A stretch of 64,000 nucleotides of DNA from Gramella jeungdoensis (GCF_023805255.1 NZ_JAMSCK010000003.1:644980-708979); one strand, 5' to 3'; shown: positions 7,823 through 16,038, counted from the first letter of the stretch. The notes: generated by a model from the sequence alone, not told the origin. Made by a program: numbers and translations.

Positions 7823-9415
7823 TCAATTTCCCTGTGACAACTCGATTACTTTCTCAATTATTCGATCATCTTCATTTAAATACCGTTCAAATGCATTAGT
7901 TCCGAAAAGTTGCTGTGCCATTTCGGCTTTCAAATATTTCTTTAACAGGGGTTTGTGTTCCTCTCCGTTGAGGTTCACTCTTACACCCATCTGTCGGAGA
8001 TAACGGTCAAAACCATCTATCATCTCCTGGGAGATCTCTATCTTTTCCTTGTACTCACTCTTAGGAATTGAATTGTAATATTTACGGTCTTTTTCAAGCA
8101 GATCAAAGACGTAACGACTCATATAACCGCCACGCAGCAGGAAGGTTAGCTTTTCCTTTTCAGAATCGGTGTCCTTTGGAACAAAGACATCGGGAATAAT
8201 ACCTCCACCACCATATACTACCTTTCCACCGGGAGTTACATATCTAAGCGAATCGTTCACCTCAATACTATCTTCATTGTTCAGTTCCCCGTTCTTATAC
8301 CTGCGCATATAGTCGTTAAAATAAGATTCATTGCCATTGTTGTAGGGCTTCTGAATGGATCTTCCCGTGGGGGTATAATACCTGGCGATGGTAAGTCTCA
8401 CCGCACTGCCATCTCCCAGTTCCATCTCGCGTTGTACAAGTCCTTTCCCGTAGGAGCGTCTTCCCACTATGGTGCCCACATCATTATCCTGAAGTGCTCC
8501 GGCAACTACTTCGCTGGCAGAGGCTGAATTCTCATTGATAAGCACGAAGACTTTTCCGTTCTCGAATTCTCCTTCCCTTTGTGCATAGGTTTCTTCAATG
8601 GCCCCGCTTTTATTCTTGGTGTAGAGGATAAGGTTTTCATCCTTAATGAACTCATCGGCAATATTGATGGCTTCTGAAAGGTATCCGCCGGGATTGTCAC
8701 GCAGGTCCAGGGCGATCTGTTTTGCCCCTTTCTTTTTAAGCTCTTTTATGGCATCGTTGAATTCCTTATAGGTGGTCTCGGCAAAGCGGTTGATCTTGAT
8801 ATATCCCAGGTCTCTGGTAAGCATATATGCGGCATCCACACTTTTAAGCGGTACCTTGCCGCGCTTTACCCGGAAAGTAAGCAGGTCTTCAATTCCCTTT
8901 CTGAGAACTTTAAGGGTGACCTTTGTATTTTCCTTTCCTTTTAATTGTTTTGTGATGGAGTCATTACTTATTCCGCGGTTAAAAAGTTTGTTCCCGTTGG
9001 CATAAAGTATCCTGTCGCCACCACGGATCCCGATCTTCTCGCTGGGGCCACCTTCCATGGCCTTAATCACTACTATAGTGTCCTGAATATTATAGAAGCT
9101 CACACCTATCCCCACAAAATCGCCTTTCATATTTTCGGTGACATTGGCGTATTCGTCTTTAGGAATATAGACGGAGTGCGGATCGAGATTCTCGAGTATC
9201 TTGTTCACCGTAAGATCTACGATGCTATCGGTATTCACATCGTCTACATATTCATAGTCGATATAATCTATTAGCCGGTTTAACTTTTGCTTTTTAGGAT
9301 TGGCAGAAAATAGCTCGTCTGAAGGGTCAAAGTTGAGCCTTGCGCCAAGGATAAGCCCTATGGCACAGGCGATACTCAGTATAAGAGGTGTGTATATTTT
9401 ATTTCTTCCTTTCAA
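7823..9415 (-). CDS. S41 family C-terminal processing peptidase
   Basis: This is a tail-specific serine protease of the CtpA/Prc type, 530 residues, anchored by an N-terminal hydrophobic segment (about 8-24) and facing the periplasm. A PDZ domain (about 97-175, with the GGDRI segment) precedes the catalytic domain. The Ser-Lys dyad is visible: S299 in NENSASASE and K324 in SYGKGLVQ, 25 residues apart as in Prc. The C-terminal third (about 360-530) is a flavobacterial extension. It overlaps the upstream dCMP deaminase gene by four bases (ATGA), so the two are translated together. Confidence 0.93.
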   Translation of the reverse strand: MKGRNKIYTPLILSIACAIGLILGARLNFDPSDELFSANPKKQKLNRLIDYIDYEYVDDVNTDSIVDLTVNKILENLDPHSVYIPKDEYANVTENMKGDFVGIGVSFYNIQDTIVVIKAMEGGPSEKIGIRGGDRILYANGNKLFNRGISNDSITKQLKGKENTKVTLKVLRKGIEDLLTFRVKRGKVPLKSVDAAYMLTRDLGYIKINRFAETTYKEFNDAIKELKKKGAKQIALDLRDNPGGYLSEAINIADEFIKDENLILYTKNKSGAIEETYAQREGEFENGKVFVLINENSASASEVVAGALQDNDVGTIVGRRSYGKGLVQREMELGDGSAVRLTIARYYTPTGRSIQKPYNNGNESYFNDYMRRYKNGELNNEDSIEVNDSLRYVTPGGKVVYGGGGIIPDVFVPKDTDSEKEKLTFLLRGGYMSRYVFDLLEKDRKYYNSIPKSEYKEKIEISQEMIDGFDRYLRQMGVRVNLNGEEHKPLLKKYLKAEMAQQLFGTNAFERYLNEDDRIIEKVIELSQGN

Positions 9416-9843
9416 TCTTCCAGTTCAGTTATCTGTTCAAGTTCCACGCCCGCTTTTTCGAGGAAGTTAAGGCCTGAATTGTCCTTGTAATCTATCTGGT
9501 ATACAAGTCTTTTTATACCAGATTGGTGTATTAGTTTACTACATTCCTTACAAGGCGACATGGTAATATATAAAGTGGCGTCTTTACAGGATTGTGTAGA
9601 GCCTGCCACCTTTAGTATCGCATTGGCCTCTGCATGCAATACATACCATTTGGTGTATCCTTCATCATCCTCACAAAAATTTTCAAATCCGGTGGGCGTT
9701 CCGTTATAACCATCAGAGATGATCATTCTATCCTTTACAATTAACGCGCCAACCTGTTTTCTATTACAATGGCTTAATTTACTCCATTCTCTGGCAATTC
9801 TCAAATAAGCCTTGTCGTATTTAAGTTGTTTTTTCTTATTCAT
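9412..9843 (-). CDS. Deoxycytidylate (dCMP) deaminase
   Basis: This 143-residue zinc deaminase converts dCMP to dUMP, the precursor of dTMP. The zinc and catalytic residues are clear: HAEAN with H70 and E72, and PCKEC with C98 and C101. NRKQVGALIVKD and the DGYNGTP loop are standard for the ComEB/dCMP deaminase branch rather than cytidine deaminase. It is the first gene of a two- or three-gene operon with the S41 peptidase. The pairing with a protease has no obvious functional logic and is probably just flavobacterial gene order. Confidence 0.93.
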   Translation of the reverse strand: MNKKKQLKYDKAYLRIAREWSKLSHCNRKQVGALIVKDRMIISDGYNGTPTGFENFCEDDEGYTKWYVLHAEANAILKVAGSTQSCKDATLYITMSPCKECSKLIHQSGIKRLVYQIDYKDNSGLNFLEKAGVELEQITELED

Positions 9844-9933
9844 CTAAACAGTAAAAAGTCTCAGGGCAGAAATTAATAATGAGCTGCAAATTAAAAGATT
9901 ATTGTCAAAAATGCAGCTTAAAAATATTTAATT

Positions 9934-10521
9934 CTACAGTGCCTGGTAGCTTGCCTGAAGTATGGGCAGAATGATCCCTATCACGATAGATGCGCTAACC
10001 AGTATCCAGTCCCTTCTTGAAACGTTAAAGATATTCTGGCATATAAAGCTAACGATCATTACCGAAAGTACCACGATCACCTGTGCTAGTTCTATTCCCA
10101 GGGCGAATTCTACCAGTGGCCAGAACTTCGCTCCCGCTCCCGCGGCGATCATTTTGAAGTAGGATGAAAAGCCTAGCCCGTGGACAATCCCGAAGAAGAT
10201 CGTTGTGAAATATAGCAAACTGTAGTTGTTATTTCTGAGTTTTTTCCCCGCGGTGGCAATATCAAAGATGGCTGTAACCAGGATGGTCACCGGGATGAGG
10301 AACTCCACATAATCGGTCGCGACCCTAACGATCTCGTATACCGAAAGAAACAGGGCCAGCGTATGTCCCAGGGTGAAAAGGGTGACGAGCCATAAGACCT
10401 TTTTCCAGGAAGTGAAGCCATAAGCGGCCACAAGAACCACCAGAAAAAGTACATGATCGTATGCCTGCCAGTCCAGCACGTGGTCCAGCCCAAGCCTGAA
10501 GTAGAGCCAAAATTGGGACAT
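9934..10521 (-). CDS. HupE/UreJ-like membrane protein
   Basis: The 195-residue protein has about six membrane helices and the family motifs DHVLFL in helix 1 (residues about 23-28), LFTLGHTLAL, and GIVHGLGFS. HupE/UreJ proteins are associated with nickel or cobalt supply to hydrogenase and urease. This stand-alone flavobacterial form has no urease or hydrogenase genes nearby, so a metal-permease role is only a family-based guess. The reverse-strand upstream region holds no obvious partner. Confidence 0.85.
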   Translation of the reverse strand: MSQFWLYFRLGLDHVLDWQAYDHVLFLVVLVAAYGFTSWKKVLWLVTLFTLGHTLALFLSVYEIVRVATDYVEFLIPVTILVTAIFDIATAGKKLRNNNYSLLYFTTIFFGIVHGLGFSSYFKMIAAGAGAKFWPLVEFALGIELAQVIVVLSVMIVSFICQNIFNVSRRDWILVSASIVIGIILPILQASYQAL

Positions 10522-10627
10522 AATAGGGTTTTATATAGGAAAGACCCGAATTTACAACATATTAACTTAATTGCAAAGGGCGTAATTAGGCCGTTTTCGG
10601 GAATACTTCAGAATCAAATGTTTAGAA

Positions 10628-10649
10628 AAATACCTTTTTAGTGGTATTT
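10628..10649. promoter_or_regulatory. Palindrome AAATACC-N8-GGTATTT
   Basis: AAATACC (10628-10634) and GGTATTT (10643-10649) form a 7-bp inverted repeat with an 8-bp spacer, in the divergent region between the HupE gene and the first LuxR gene. The same half-sites with the same spacing recur at 10922-10941. TACC is the core of NarL-type GerE-domain recognition heptamers, so it is a plausible operator for the LuxR proteins encoded next door. Confidence 0.45.
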
Positions 10650-10816
10650 CCCGGAAGCATTTGAGATAGTACCTTAGCCTTTCCAAAAAGGTGATCCCTG
10701 GAAGGTGACGGAAGAGTTAGAATTTTGGGTAGGGTCAAAATTCTAAATCGTTTTTTTGTTGGGGTAAAAATCGATATTAATAGATCAAATTTCCGAAACT
10801 GACCAAGATCACTTCG

Positions 10817-10848
10817 AACCTCCGGAATTATTTCCGGAGGTTTTTTTT
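10817..10848 (+). terminator. Strong rho-independent terminator with no upstream plus-strand gene
   Basis: AACCTCCGGAA (10817-10827) and TTCCGGAGGTT (10832-10842) form an 11-bp stem with loop TTAT, followed by an eight-T run (10841-10848). On the plus strand no protein gene precedes it back to the HupE start at 10521, so it probably ends a short non-coding transcript from 10.55-10.82 kb. Confidence 0.8.
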
Positions 10849-10915
10849 ATGTTCTTTCCGGGATACATTATATAGAGGCGACTTATTTTAAACCACTTGA
10901 ATTTTTAATGAAATT

Positions 10916-10941
10916 GGTATGAATACCTAAAAAAAGGTATT
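10916..10941. promoter_or_regulatory. Second ATACC/GGTAT palindrome cluster before the LuxR genes
   Basis: GGTAT (10916-10920) is followed by AATACC (10922-10927), an 8-bp spacer and GGTATT (10936-10941), giving three half-sites in 26 bp. It ends 36 bp upstream of the first LuxR start. The AATACC-N8-GGTATT geometry repeats that at 10628-10649. Alternatively it could form a weak mRNA hairpin with an A-rich loop. Confidence 0.45.
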
Positions 10942-10977
10942 TTTCTTATATTGCTGTCTGTTAAGAAAATCCTAAAT

Positions 10978-11811
10978 ATGAGTAAAGATTTCCGGGAGAT
11001 CGCTGAATACTGGAAAAAGGAATATTCCAGTCAGATTACTGAGAATAAGGAATACAATACATCAGAACAATTCAGGAAAATGGCGGCATTCTTTGCGCCG
11101 GGCAATTCGTATTATTATATAGTGAATTTTCATAACCTGCATCTTGAGATGGTTTCAGATTCTGTTAAGGAATTTGTGGGGATAGACAGTGATACCGTTA
11201 CCATGCAGGATCTGCTGGGTACAGCTTTGCCAGAGGAAATTGGTTCTATTCAGGCAAAAGAGAACGTGATAAGGGACTTTTTTATGAGGCATCTAAAAAA
11301 GGAGTCCTCCTCAGATTATAAGGAAGCGGTTCTTTCTTATAAGTTGATCTATACTTATCAGATGCGCGATCCTGAAGGTAAGATAAGGACCATACTGCAC
11401 CAGGCTACTCCTTTATCTGTAATCGAGAATGGTAACTTTCAGCATGTTTTTAGTGTGCACTCAGATATCTCACATTTAAAGGTGGTTAGTAGTGGGGATG
11501 TTTCTTTTGTTCACTTAAAGGGCGGGAAGTCATATTATAATATCGATTGTGAGTACGGGAAGTTTGATCCCAAATTCTCTGTATTTGAAAAGCAAAGTCT
11601 TACAGAAATACTTTCGGGTAGGGAAAAGGAGATCGTGAGCGAGCTTGCCCGCGGGCTGAGTGCCGATGATATCGCAAAGGAGCTGAATCTTTCACCCCAC
11701 ACTGTTAAGACCCACAGGAAGAACATCCTGCAGAAGAGCGGCTGCTCGAATACCGCGCAACTGGTGGCAAAATGCCTTACCGGCGGCGTGATCTCTCCCA
11801 GTTTGAATTAA
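10978..11811 (+). CDS. PAS-LuxR family transcriptional regulator, copy 1
   Basis: The 277-residue protein has an N-terminal PAS-like sensor region (about 40-150; NSYYYIVNFHNLHLEMVSDSV is typical of these flavobacterial proteins) and a C-terminal LuxR/GerE helix-turn-helix (about 205-265; LSGREKEIVSELARGLSADDIAKELNLSPHTVKTHR). The ATG at 10978 is preferred over 10951 because the paralogue 75 bp downstream begins with the same MSK-(x)n-YWK-YSSQ pattern. There is no receiver domain, so it is not a classical response regulator. Two tandem copies with palindromes upstream suggest auto- and cross-regulation. Confidence 0.88.
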   Translation: MSKDFREIAEYWKKEYSSQITENKEYNTSEQFRKMAAFFAPGNSYYYIVNFHNLHLEMVSDSVKEFVGIDSDTVTMQDLLGTALPEEIGSIQAKENVIRDFFMRHLKKESSSDYKEAVLSYKLIYTYQMRDPEGKIRTILHQATPLSVIENGNFQHVFSVHSDISHLKVVSSGDVSFVHLKGGKSYYNIDCEYGKFDPKFSVFEKQSLTEILSGREKEIVSELARGLSADDIAKELNLSPHTVKTHRKNILQKSGCSNTAQLVAKCLTGGVISPSLN

Positions 11812-11885
11812 AATATAATATCAGGGAACTATTCGTAAAAAGCATCTGAAATTTTATCTTTACTCTCCGAAAAAAACCTATTGCC

Positions 11886-12698
11886 ATGAGTAAGGAACTC
11901 GAGAAGATCACAGATTACTGGAAAGAAATGTACTCCAGCCAGGTGGATGAGTATAGGCCTTTCGAGATCTCTGCTGATTTTAAGAGGTTTGCTTCCATGT
12001 TTGCTGTGGGAAACTGCTATTTATACATTGTGAATCTTCATGATTTTGAACTGGAATATGTTTCAGACTCGGTAAAGCTTTTTATGGATATGGATACCGG
12101 GGATATCCTGCTTAAGGACCTTTTGCAGACAGTGGTTCCCGAGGAGATTGATAACCTTAATCTGAAGAGCAGGGTGATCAGTGATTTCTACACTTCTTAT
12201 CTGGAAAAAGATGAGGTGCTGGACTACAAGAACATGTTTACCTATCGCATGAAAGATCACCGGGGACAGGTAAGAACGATGCTTTACCAGGCGATCCCGT
12301 TGAATGTCCTGGATAATGGGGCGCCAGAGCATGTACTATGTATAAATACAGATGTCTCCCACCTGAAAGTAAGCAGTACGAGCAGCGTTTCTTTTATCAA
12401 TATGAACGGCGGAAAATCATACTTCAATGTGGAGGTTACAAAAGGGAGTTTCGATCCCAAAAACTGCGAAAGAGCCGAAAAAGATCTTTCATCGCTTTTT
12501 TCTGAAAGGGAAATTGAGATAATCAATGAACTGGCCGGCGGTCTAAATGCCCAGGACATTGCCGCTAAACTTAATCTTTCCCCTCATACGGTTATGACCC
12601 ATCGTAAAAATATCCTGCAGAAGAGCGGTTGTGCAAATACCACACAGCTGGTGGCCAAATGCCTTACCGGTGGCCTGATCTCTCCCGGTTTGAACTAA
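11886..12698 (+). CDS. PAS-LuxR family transcriptional regulator, copy 2
   Basis: The 270-residue paralogue of the gene just upstream has the same layout: PAS-like sensor (about 35-145; GNCYLYIVNLHDFELEYVSDSV) and a C-terminal GerE domain (about 200-260; FSEREIEIINELAGGLNAQDIAAKLNLSPHTVMTHR). The last 40 residues of the two proteins are nearly identical, so they probably bind the same DNA sites while sensing different signals through more divergent PAS regions. A TATCTTTA motif (11861-11868) shortly upstream could give it its own promoter. It is the last ordinary gene before the cassette array. Confidence 0.88.
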   Translation: MSKELEKITDYWKEMYSSQVDEYRPFEISADFKRFASMFAVGNCYLYIVNLHDFELEYVSDSVKLFMDMDTGDILLKDLLQTVVPEEIDNLNLKSRVISDFYTSYLEKDEVLDYKNMFTYRMKDHRGQVRTMLYQAIPLNVLDNGAPEHVLCINTDVSHLKVSSTSSVSFINMNGGKSYFNVEVTKGSFDPKNCERAEKDLSSLFSEREIEIINELAGGLNAQDIAAKLNLSPHTVMTHRKNILQKSGCANTTQLVAKCLTGGLISPGLN

Positions 12699-12847
12699 AT
12701 AGAAAAAGAAGGGGATTTTTGCTTTTTTAGAGGAAAGGGTTAGTGAAGTTAAAAAGGAAATCTTAGCTTTATAGAACATTTTTTTTCCGGGCCATCCGGA
12801 TGCTAAAGGAAAAGAAATGAACTTATATAACGGGTTGGCCACAATTA

Positions 12848-13411
12848 TTACAGACAGGCGTGCAGATAATTTGCTGTATCTTTTAAACCAAGATCTCTTA
12901 ACCTATCAAGAATTTCAAATTCATCTAAGTCAGGATTCGTCCTATTTATAACAAGCTTTCGGAAAGCTTCAACTGCTTTTTCAGGATTCAAATCAATTAT
13001 ATCAGTTAAGAAATCATCACTAGATTTAGCACTTAAACCAAATGATGCCAGATAATCTTTAGGAAAATCCTTCAAATTTTCAGTCACAATAATATTCGCG
13101 TTGGTTTTAATAGCTGCAGCTAAAACATGTCGATCTTTTTCATCAGGTAAGTCTAAGCTTTCTATGAGTTGCTCATAATTATTAACCATAGCATCTGGGA
13201 ATGCTCTATTAGCAACATTGATTCGTTTAAGCCTTTCCTCTTCTGGAATACCTTTCCTCTCCATTACATTATCCCACTCGTCAAAAATATGCTGACTCCA
13301 TTTGGGAGTAAATAATTCGTAATAAGCAAACCAAAACATTAGATCTCTAACTAGTAGAGGATAAATTACATTGGTGTCCAAAACACAAATAAAGCGAACA
13401 CTATGAATCAT
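12848..13411 (-). CDS. PIN domain toxin-like RNase
   Basis: The 187-residue PIN protein is probably the ribonuclease toxin of a type II toxin-antitoxin pair. Acidic residues expected for metal binding are visible: D12 in VLDTNVIYPLL, D90/D93 in LPDEKDRHVLAAA, and a later acidic residue in TENLKDFP. A C-terminal extension after residue 130 (SSDDFLTDIIDLNPEKAVEAFRK) distinguishes it from minimal VapC. Its start overlaps the antitoxin end by 11 bp. Both genes run against the cassette direction, a common arrangement for toxin-antitoxin cassettes, and the pair fills cassette 1. Confidence 0.85.
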   Translation of the reverse strand: MIHSVRFICVLDTNVIYPLLVRDLMFWFAYYELFTPKWSQHIFDEWDNVMERKGIPEEERLKRINVANRAFPDAMVNNYEQLIESLDLPDEKDRHVLAAAIKTNANIIVTENLKDFPKDYLASFGLSAKSSDDFLTDIIDLNPEKAVEAFRKLVINRTNPDLDEFEILDRLRDLGLKDTANYLHACL

Positions 13412-13856
13412 ATAATCCAGATTCTTCGTCCGACTTCATCATTTGAATAATTAGATCTTCCTGTTCTTTCTTCATTTGATCCTTATAATTAGAAACATCC
13501 TCAAACTTAACCCTTCGATGTTTACCAATTTTTGTAAATGGAATTTTTCCCTCCTCTAATAATTTTACAAAATGAGGTCTAGAACAACCTAAAAATTCTG
13601 CTGCTGCCTGAGTTGTCATTTCTGCAGCAATCGGAACTATGGAAATTGGTTTTCCATCTCCCATTGCTTTTAGAATTTTAGCCAACAATTTCAAGGCTTT
13701 TAGAGGAATTCTAATTTTTTCTCTAGTTTCTTCTATTTCAATTTCAGGAGATTTATCTTTAATATCTTTCAATACTGCCTCTAGTGCATTATAAGATTCA
13801 AATGCTGTAGATTGTTCTTCCTTCGAAGGCCTTTTTATATTGTTTAATTCTTCCAT
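13401..13856 (-). CDS. Excisionase-type HTH antitoxin
   Basis: The 151-residue protein is the likely antitoxin of the downstream PIN toxin. The middle (about 78-125; MTTQAAAEFLGCSRPHFVKLLEEGKIPFTKIGKHRRV) is a MerR/excisionase-type helix-turn-helix. The N-terminus is a predicted coil rich in E and K, and the C-terminal acidic tail (about 125-151) probably binds and blocks the toxin. It is first in the operon. Three 9-bp tandem repeats and a TAnnTTTG promoter lie just upstream, which fits autoregulation. Confidence 0.85.
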   Translation of the reverse strand: MEELNNIKRPSKEEQSTAFESYNALEAVLKDIKDKSPEIEIEETREKIRIPLKALKLLAKILKAMGDGKPISIVPIAAEMTTQAAAEFLGCSRPHFVKLLEEGKIPFTKIGKHRRVKFEDVSNYKDQMKKEQEDLIIQMMKSDEESGLYDS

Positions 13857-13879
13857 TGCTCTAGTTGATTGATTTGATA

Positions 13880-13906
13880 CAAATTTAAACGAAATAAACG
13901 AAACAA
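13880..13906 (-). promoter_or_regulatory. Promoter of the toxin-antitoxin operon
   Basis: On the minus strand TAAATTTG (13887-13880) fits TAnnTTTG, with TTG at 13906-13904 and a 16-nt spacer, somewhat shorter than usual. The -33 side lies inside the 9-bp repeats at 13890-13916, so a bound repressor would cover the promoter. Confidence 0.55.
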
Positions 13907-13916
13907 TCGAAATAAA
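13890..13916. repeat. Three 9-bp tandem repeats, putative antitoxin operator
   Basis: CGAAATAAA (13890-13898), CGAAACAAT (13899-13907) and CGAAATAAA (13908-13916) lie head to tail with no gap, 34 bp upstream of the antitoxin start. One repeat per helical near-turn resembles an iteron operator for the MerR/excisionase-type HTH. Confidence 0.6.
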
Positions 13917-13938
13917 AGAAAATATTTAACAAATAACT

Positions 13939-14075
13939 GTGGCCAACAGCTATTCATCTCAAATTCCGGGTATTGTCAAAAAAGTGTAATTTTAGAAACC
14001 AGGAGAGAAATGGTTAATCCGACAAGTCCGCGTCCCTACTCCCGCAACTTGCGATAACCGCAAACCGTTGCAGTC
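13939..14075 (+). other. attC-like site 1 (end of toxin-antitoxin cassette)
   Basis: The site opens with GTGGCCAAC (13939-13947), the exact complement of the cassette start GTTGGCCAC at 12834-12842. It closes with the core GTTGCAGTC (14067-14075). The inner arms CTCAAATTCCGGG and CCCGCAACTTGCG pair imperfectly. The 3' half is nearly identical to that of the site at 16786-16937. Confidence 0.7.
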
Positions 14076-14092
14076 AATATTAAAACAGAAAA

Positions 14093-14875
14093 ATGCATAA
14101 AAGAATTTTTATCCTTTCATTATTAATGTTATTCACGAGCATTGGATATGCTCAATCAGAAAATATTAAAATAAAGTCAGACAATCTTGAAGAATCGAAT
14201 TATCTAAAAATGGATGATTTTTATCTGACCCATTACCTATATATCGATTTATTCTTGAGAGAAAATCTGTTTCCAGATGCCAGTCCGGAAGATGTTTCTA
14301 CTATACTTCAGGCTATAAAAAAATATGTTTCAGTAGAACAACCTTTGGAAATTGAAATTGATAAACCTGGTAAAAGAAATTATATAATCAAAATGGCGGT
14401 TTTAAAGAAAGATGACGGAACTGAATTATTAATTGCGTTTACAAACTGGAGTGCGAAAAAGAGAATTTTTGAAAAGGAAATAAAAATAGAGAACGATTCC
14501 TACACAAGATGGTATTTTCTTAATGGTTCCAAAATGACTTATCGAAAAGATATGTCTGACCAAAATAATTATTCGACTATGTCTAAATCCGACCTGGCCA
14601 ATGCTTATCTGCTTGACGAATTAGCAGAGAATGATACTGTGATAGAAAGTACAATTGACGAGGTTCTAGAGGACAGTGATTTGACAGTATCAGATAATAT
14701 TATGGCTAATTTAATTCTCCTGAAATACCAAATATTCCAAAGAGATACTGAGAACGTAATAAGACAGAAAGAATATTTAAATGAATTATTTGATAGCAAT
14801 AAATCTGAACCTAGTCTAAAAGGCTTAGAGATGGCATTTAATGCAACAAAATTTCAAATAGAGTTAATGCAATAA
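14093..14875 (+). CDS. Secreted protein of unknown function (cassette 2)
   Basis: The 260-residue protein begins with a signal peptide (MHKRIFILSLLMLFTSIGYAQ, cleavage after GYAQ) and no lipobox, so it should be periplasmic or outer-membrane associated. The rest is soluble, rich in D, E, K and N, with no motif I recognise. It starts 26 bp after a cassette core site and is followed within 3 bp by the next attC-like site, so it is the only gene of its cassette. Base composition is visibly more AT-rich than the chromosomal genes outside the array. Confidence 0.7.
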   Translation: MHKRIFILSLLMLFTSIGYAQSENIKIKSDNLEESNYLKMDDFYLTHYLYIDLFLRENLFPDASPEDVSTILQAIKKYVSVEQPLEIEIDKPGKRNYIIKMAVLKKDDGTELLIAFTNWSAKKRIFEKEIKIENDSYTRWYFLNGSKMTYRKDMSDQNNYSTMSKSDLANAYLLDELAENDTVIESTIDEVLEDSDLTVSDNIMANLILLKYQIFQRDTENVIRQKEYLNELFDSNKSEPSLKGLEMAFNATKFQIELMQ

Positions 14876-14877
14876 AT

Positions 14878-15025
14878 ACTGCATGCATAACTCAAATAGG
14901 CGTAGGCGGCACCTTAGAAAGAAAATAATTAATTTGACCAACACCAGGTTTAAGCCTACAGCCCTGGAGTTATCGGGACTGCATCCTAAATATGCCGGCT
15001 GATGTTGTGTAAGGCCGTTCTATGC
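14878..15025 (+). other. attC-like site 2
   Basis: It starts with ACTGCATGCATAAC (14878-14891), related by complement to the cassette-2 start GTTGCAGT, and ends with the core GTTCTATGC (15017-15025). It contains TTAGAAAGAAAATAATTAA at 14914-14932, a 19-bp block found again at 19098, 60178 and 61618. Confidence 0.65.
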
Positions 15026-15033
15026 AATTTTAT

Positions 15034-15891
15034 ATGAGAAAATTTTTACTTCAAATCTTAATTATCAGCTTAATTACAGGTTGTAAAAATGATAAACCTG
15101 ATTCTGAAAGATTGACCCGAATTTCTCAATCAGAAAAAGAAGAAAAATATCCTTACCACCTATTTTCATTAGATAATAACATTACATATAGAAATGATAA
15201 AGGTGATATCCTTCCGCTAGATTCGGTTAAAAGCCTTACTAACTGGAATAAAAAATGGGCACAGGATCTTTATGAAAATGAGAATGGTGAAATTGAAGAA
15301 ATAGTTCTTCGTAAGCCTACAAAAGAAGACCTTGAACTAAAAAAACGGATCCAGGAAAAATTAGAGAATAAAGCAAAGGTGAATTTGAGGTATGTACCGA
15401 TAGATTGCGCGAATCTATCAGTTCTACTTACACAAATTGATTCAGCTGATCAGGAAATGCGAAATAGCGGGATATATGATCCGGAGGCGGATAAAGAAAA
15501 CCTGAACTTAGTCATAAACATATTAAATCAATGCGGAATGCCAAATTGGGAACAAGTTCCCAGATACCAGTTCTCAACAATTTGGTTAGTAATTCAACAT
15601 TCAAGCAAAGAAGTAAGAAAGACTTATTTCCCAATTTTAAAACAATCTGCTGAAAATGGTGATTTACGAAAAAAAGATATTGCAATGATGGAAGATAGAA
15701 TGCTGATGGATTATGGTAAACCCCAAATTTATGGAACACAGGTCTATAGAAAATCTAGTTCTGAACCATGGAAACTATATGATTTGAAAAATCCAGAAAT
15801 GGTCAATATAAGGCGAAAAGAAGTTGGACTTGAACCTTTAGAACAATATCTAGAGAATTTTGGGATAGATTATCAAATTGAGCAGGAGTAA
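15034..15891 (+). CDS. DUF6624-like lipoprotein in cassette 3
   Basis: The 285-residue lipoprotein has a lipobox at LITGC (Cys about 17). The ATG at 15034 is preferred because the upstream one at 15022 lies inside the cassette core site and would spoil the signal peptide. The C-terminal half (MMEDRMLMDYGKPQIYGTQV, then RRKEVGLEPLEQYLENFGIDY) is clearly homologous to the two chromosomal lipoproteins at 20432 and 21266. All share the pattern I would assign to DUF6624, whose function is unknown. It has about 90 extra N-terminal residues compared with those copies. Confidence 0.75.
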   Translation: MRKFLLQILIISLITGCKNDKPDSERLTRISQSEKEEKYPYHLFSLDNNITYRNDKGDILPLDSVKSLTNWNKKWAQDLYENENGEIEEIVLRKPTKEDLELKKRIQEKLENKAKVNLRYVPIDCANLSVLLTQIDSADQEMRNSGIYDPEADKENLNLVINILNQCGMPNWEQVPRYQFSTIWLVIQHSSKEVRKTYFPILKQSAENGDLRKKDIAMMEDRMLMDYGKPQIYGTQVYRKSSSEPWKLYDLKNPEMVNIRRKEVGLEPLEQYLENFGIDYQIEQE

Positions 15892-15898
15892 TAAAACA

Positions 15899-16038
15899 GC
15901 GTAGAACAGCGATTAACGAAGCCAATATGCGGTTTTCCAGGAAAAACGATAACTTAGAACTCCAAACAACAAAACAATAAGCCGACAACTCCGCGTGCTA
16001 AATTCCGCACACTGGCGTTAATCGCAGCCGTTGTAAGC
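15899..16038 (+). other. attC-like site 3
   Basis: GCGTAGAAC (15899-15907) is the complement, with one mismatch, of the cassette start GTTCTATGC. The inner arms are unusually clear: CGATTAACG then CCA then GCGG on the left, and CCGC, TGG, CGTTAATCG on the right. It ends with GTTGTAAGC (16030-16038). Its centre shares a long block with the site at 63193-63345. Confidence 0.75.

Noticed and set aside
13890..13916. CRISPR-like repeats
   Set aside because: The units are only 9 bp long, without spacers, and no cas genes are found; a TA operator explains them.
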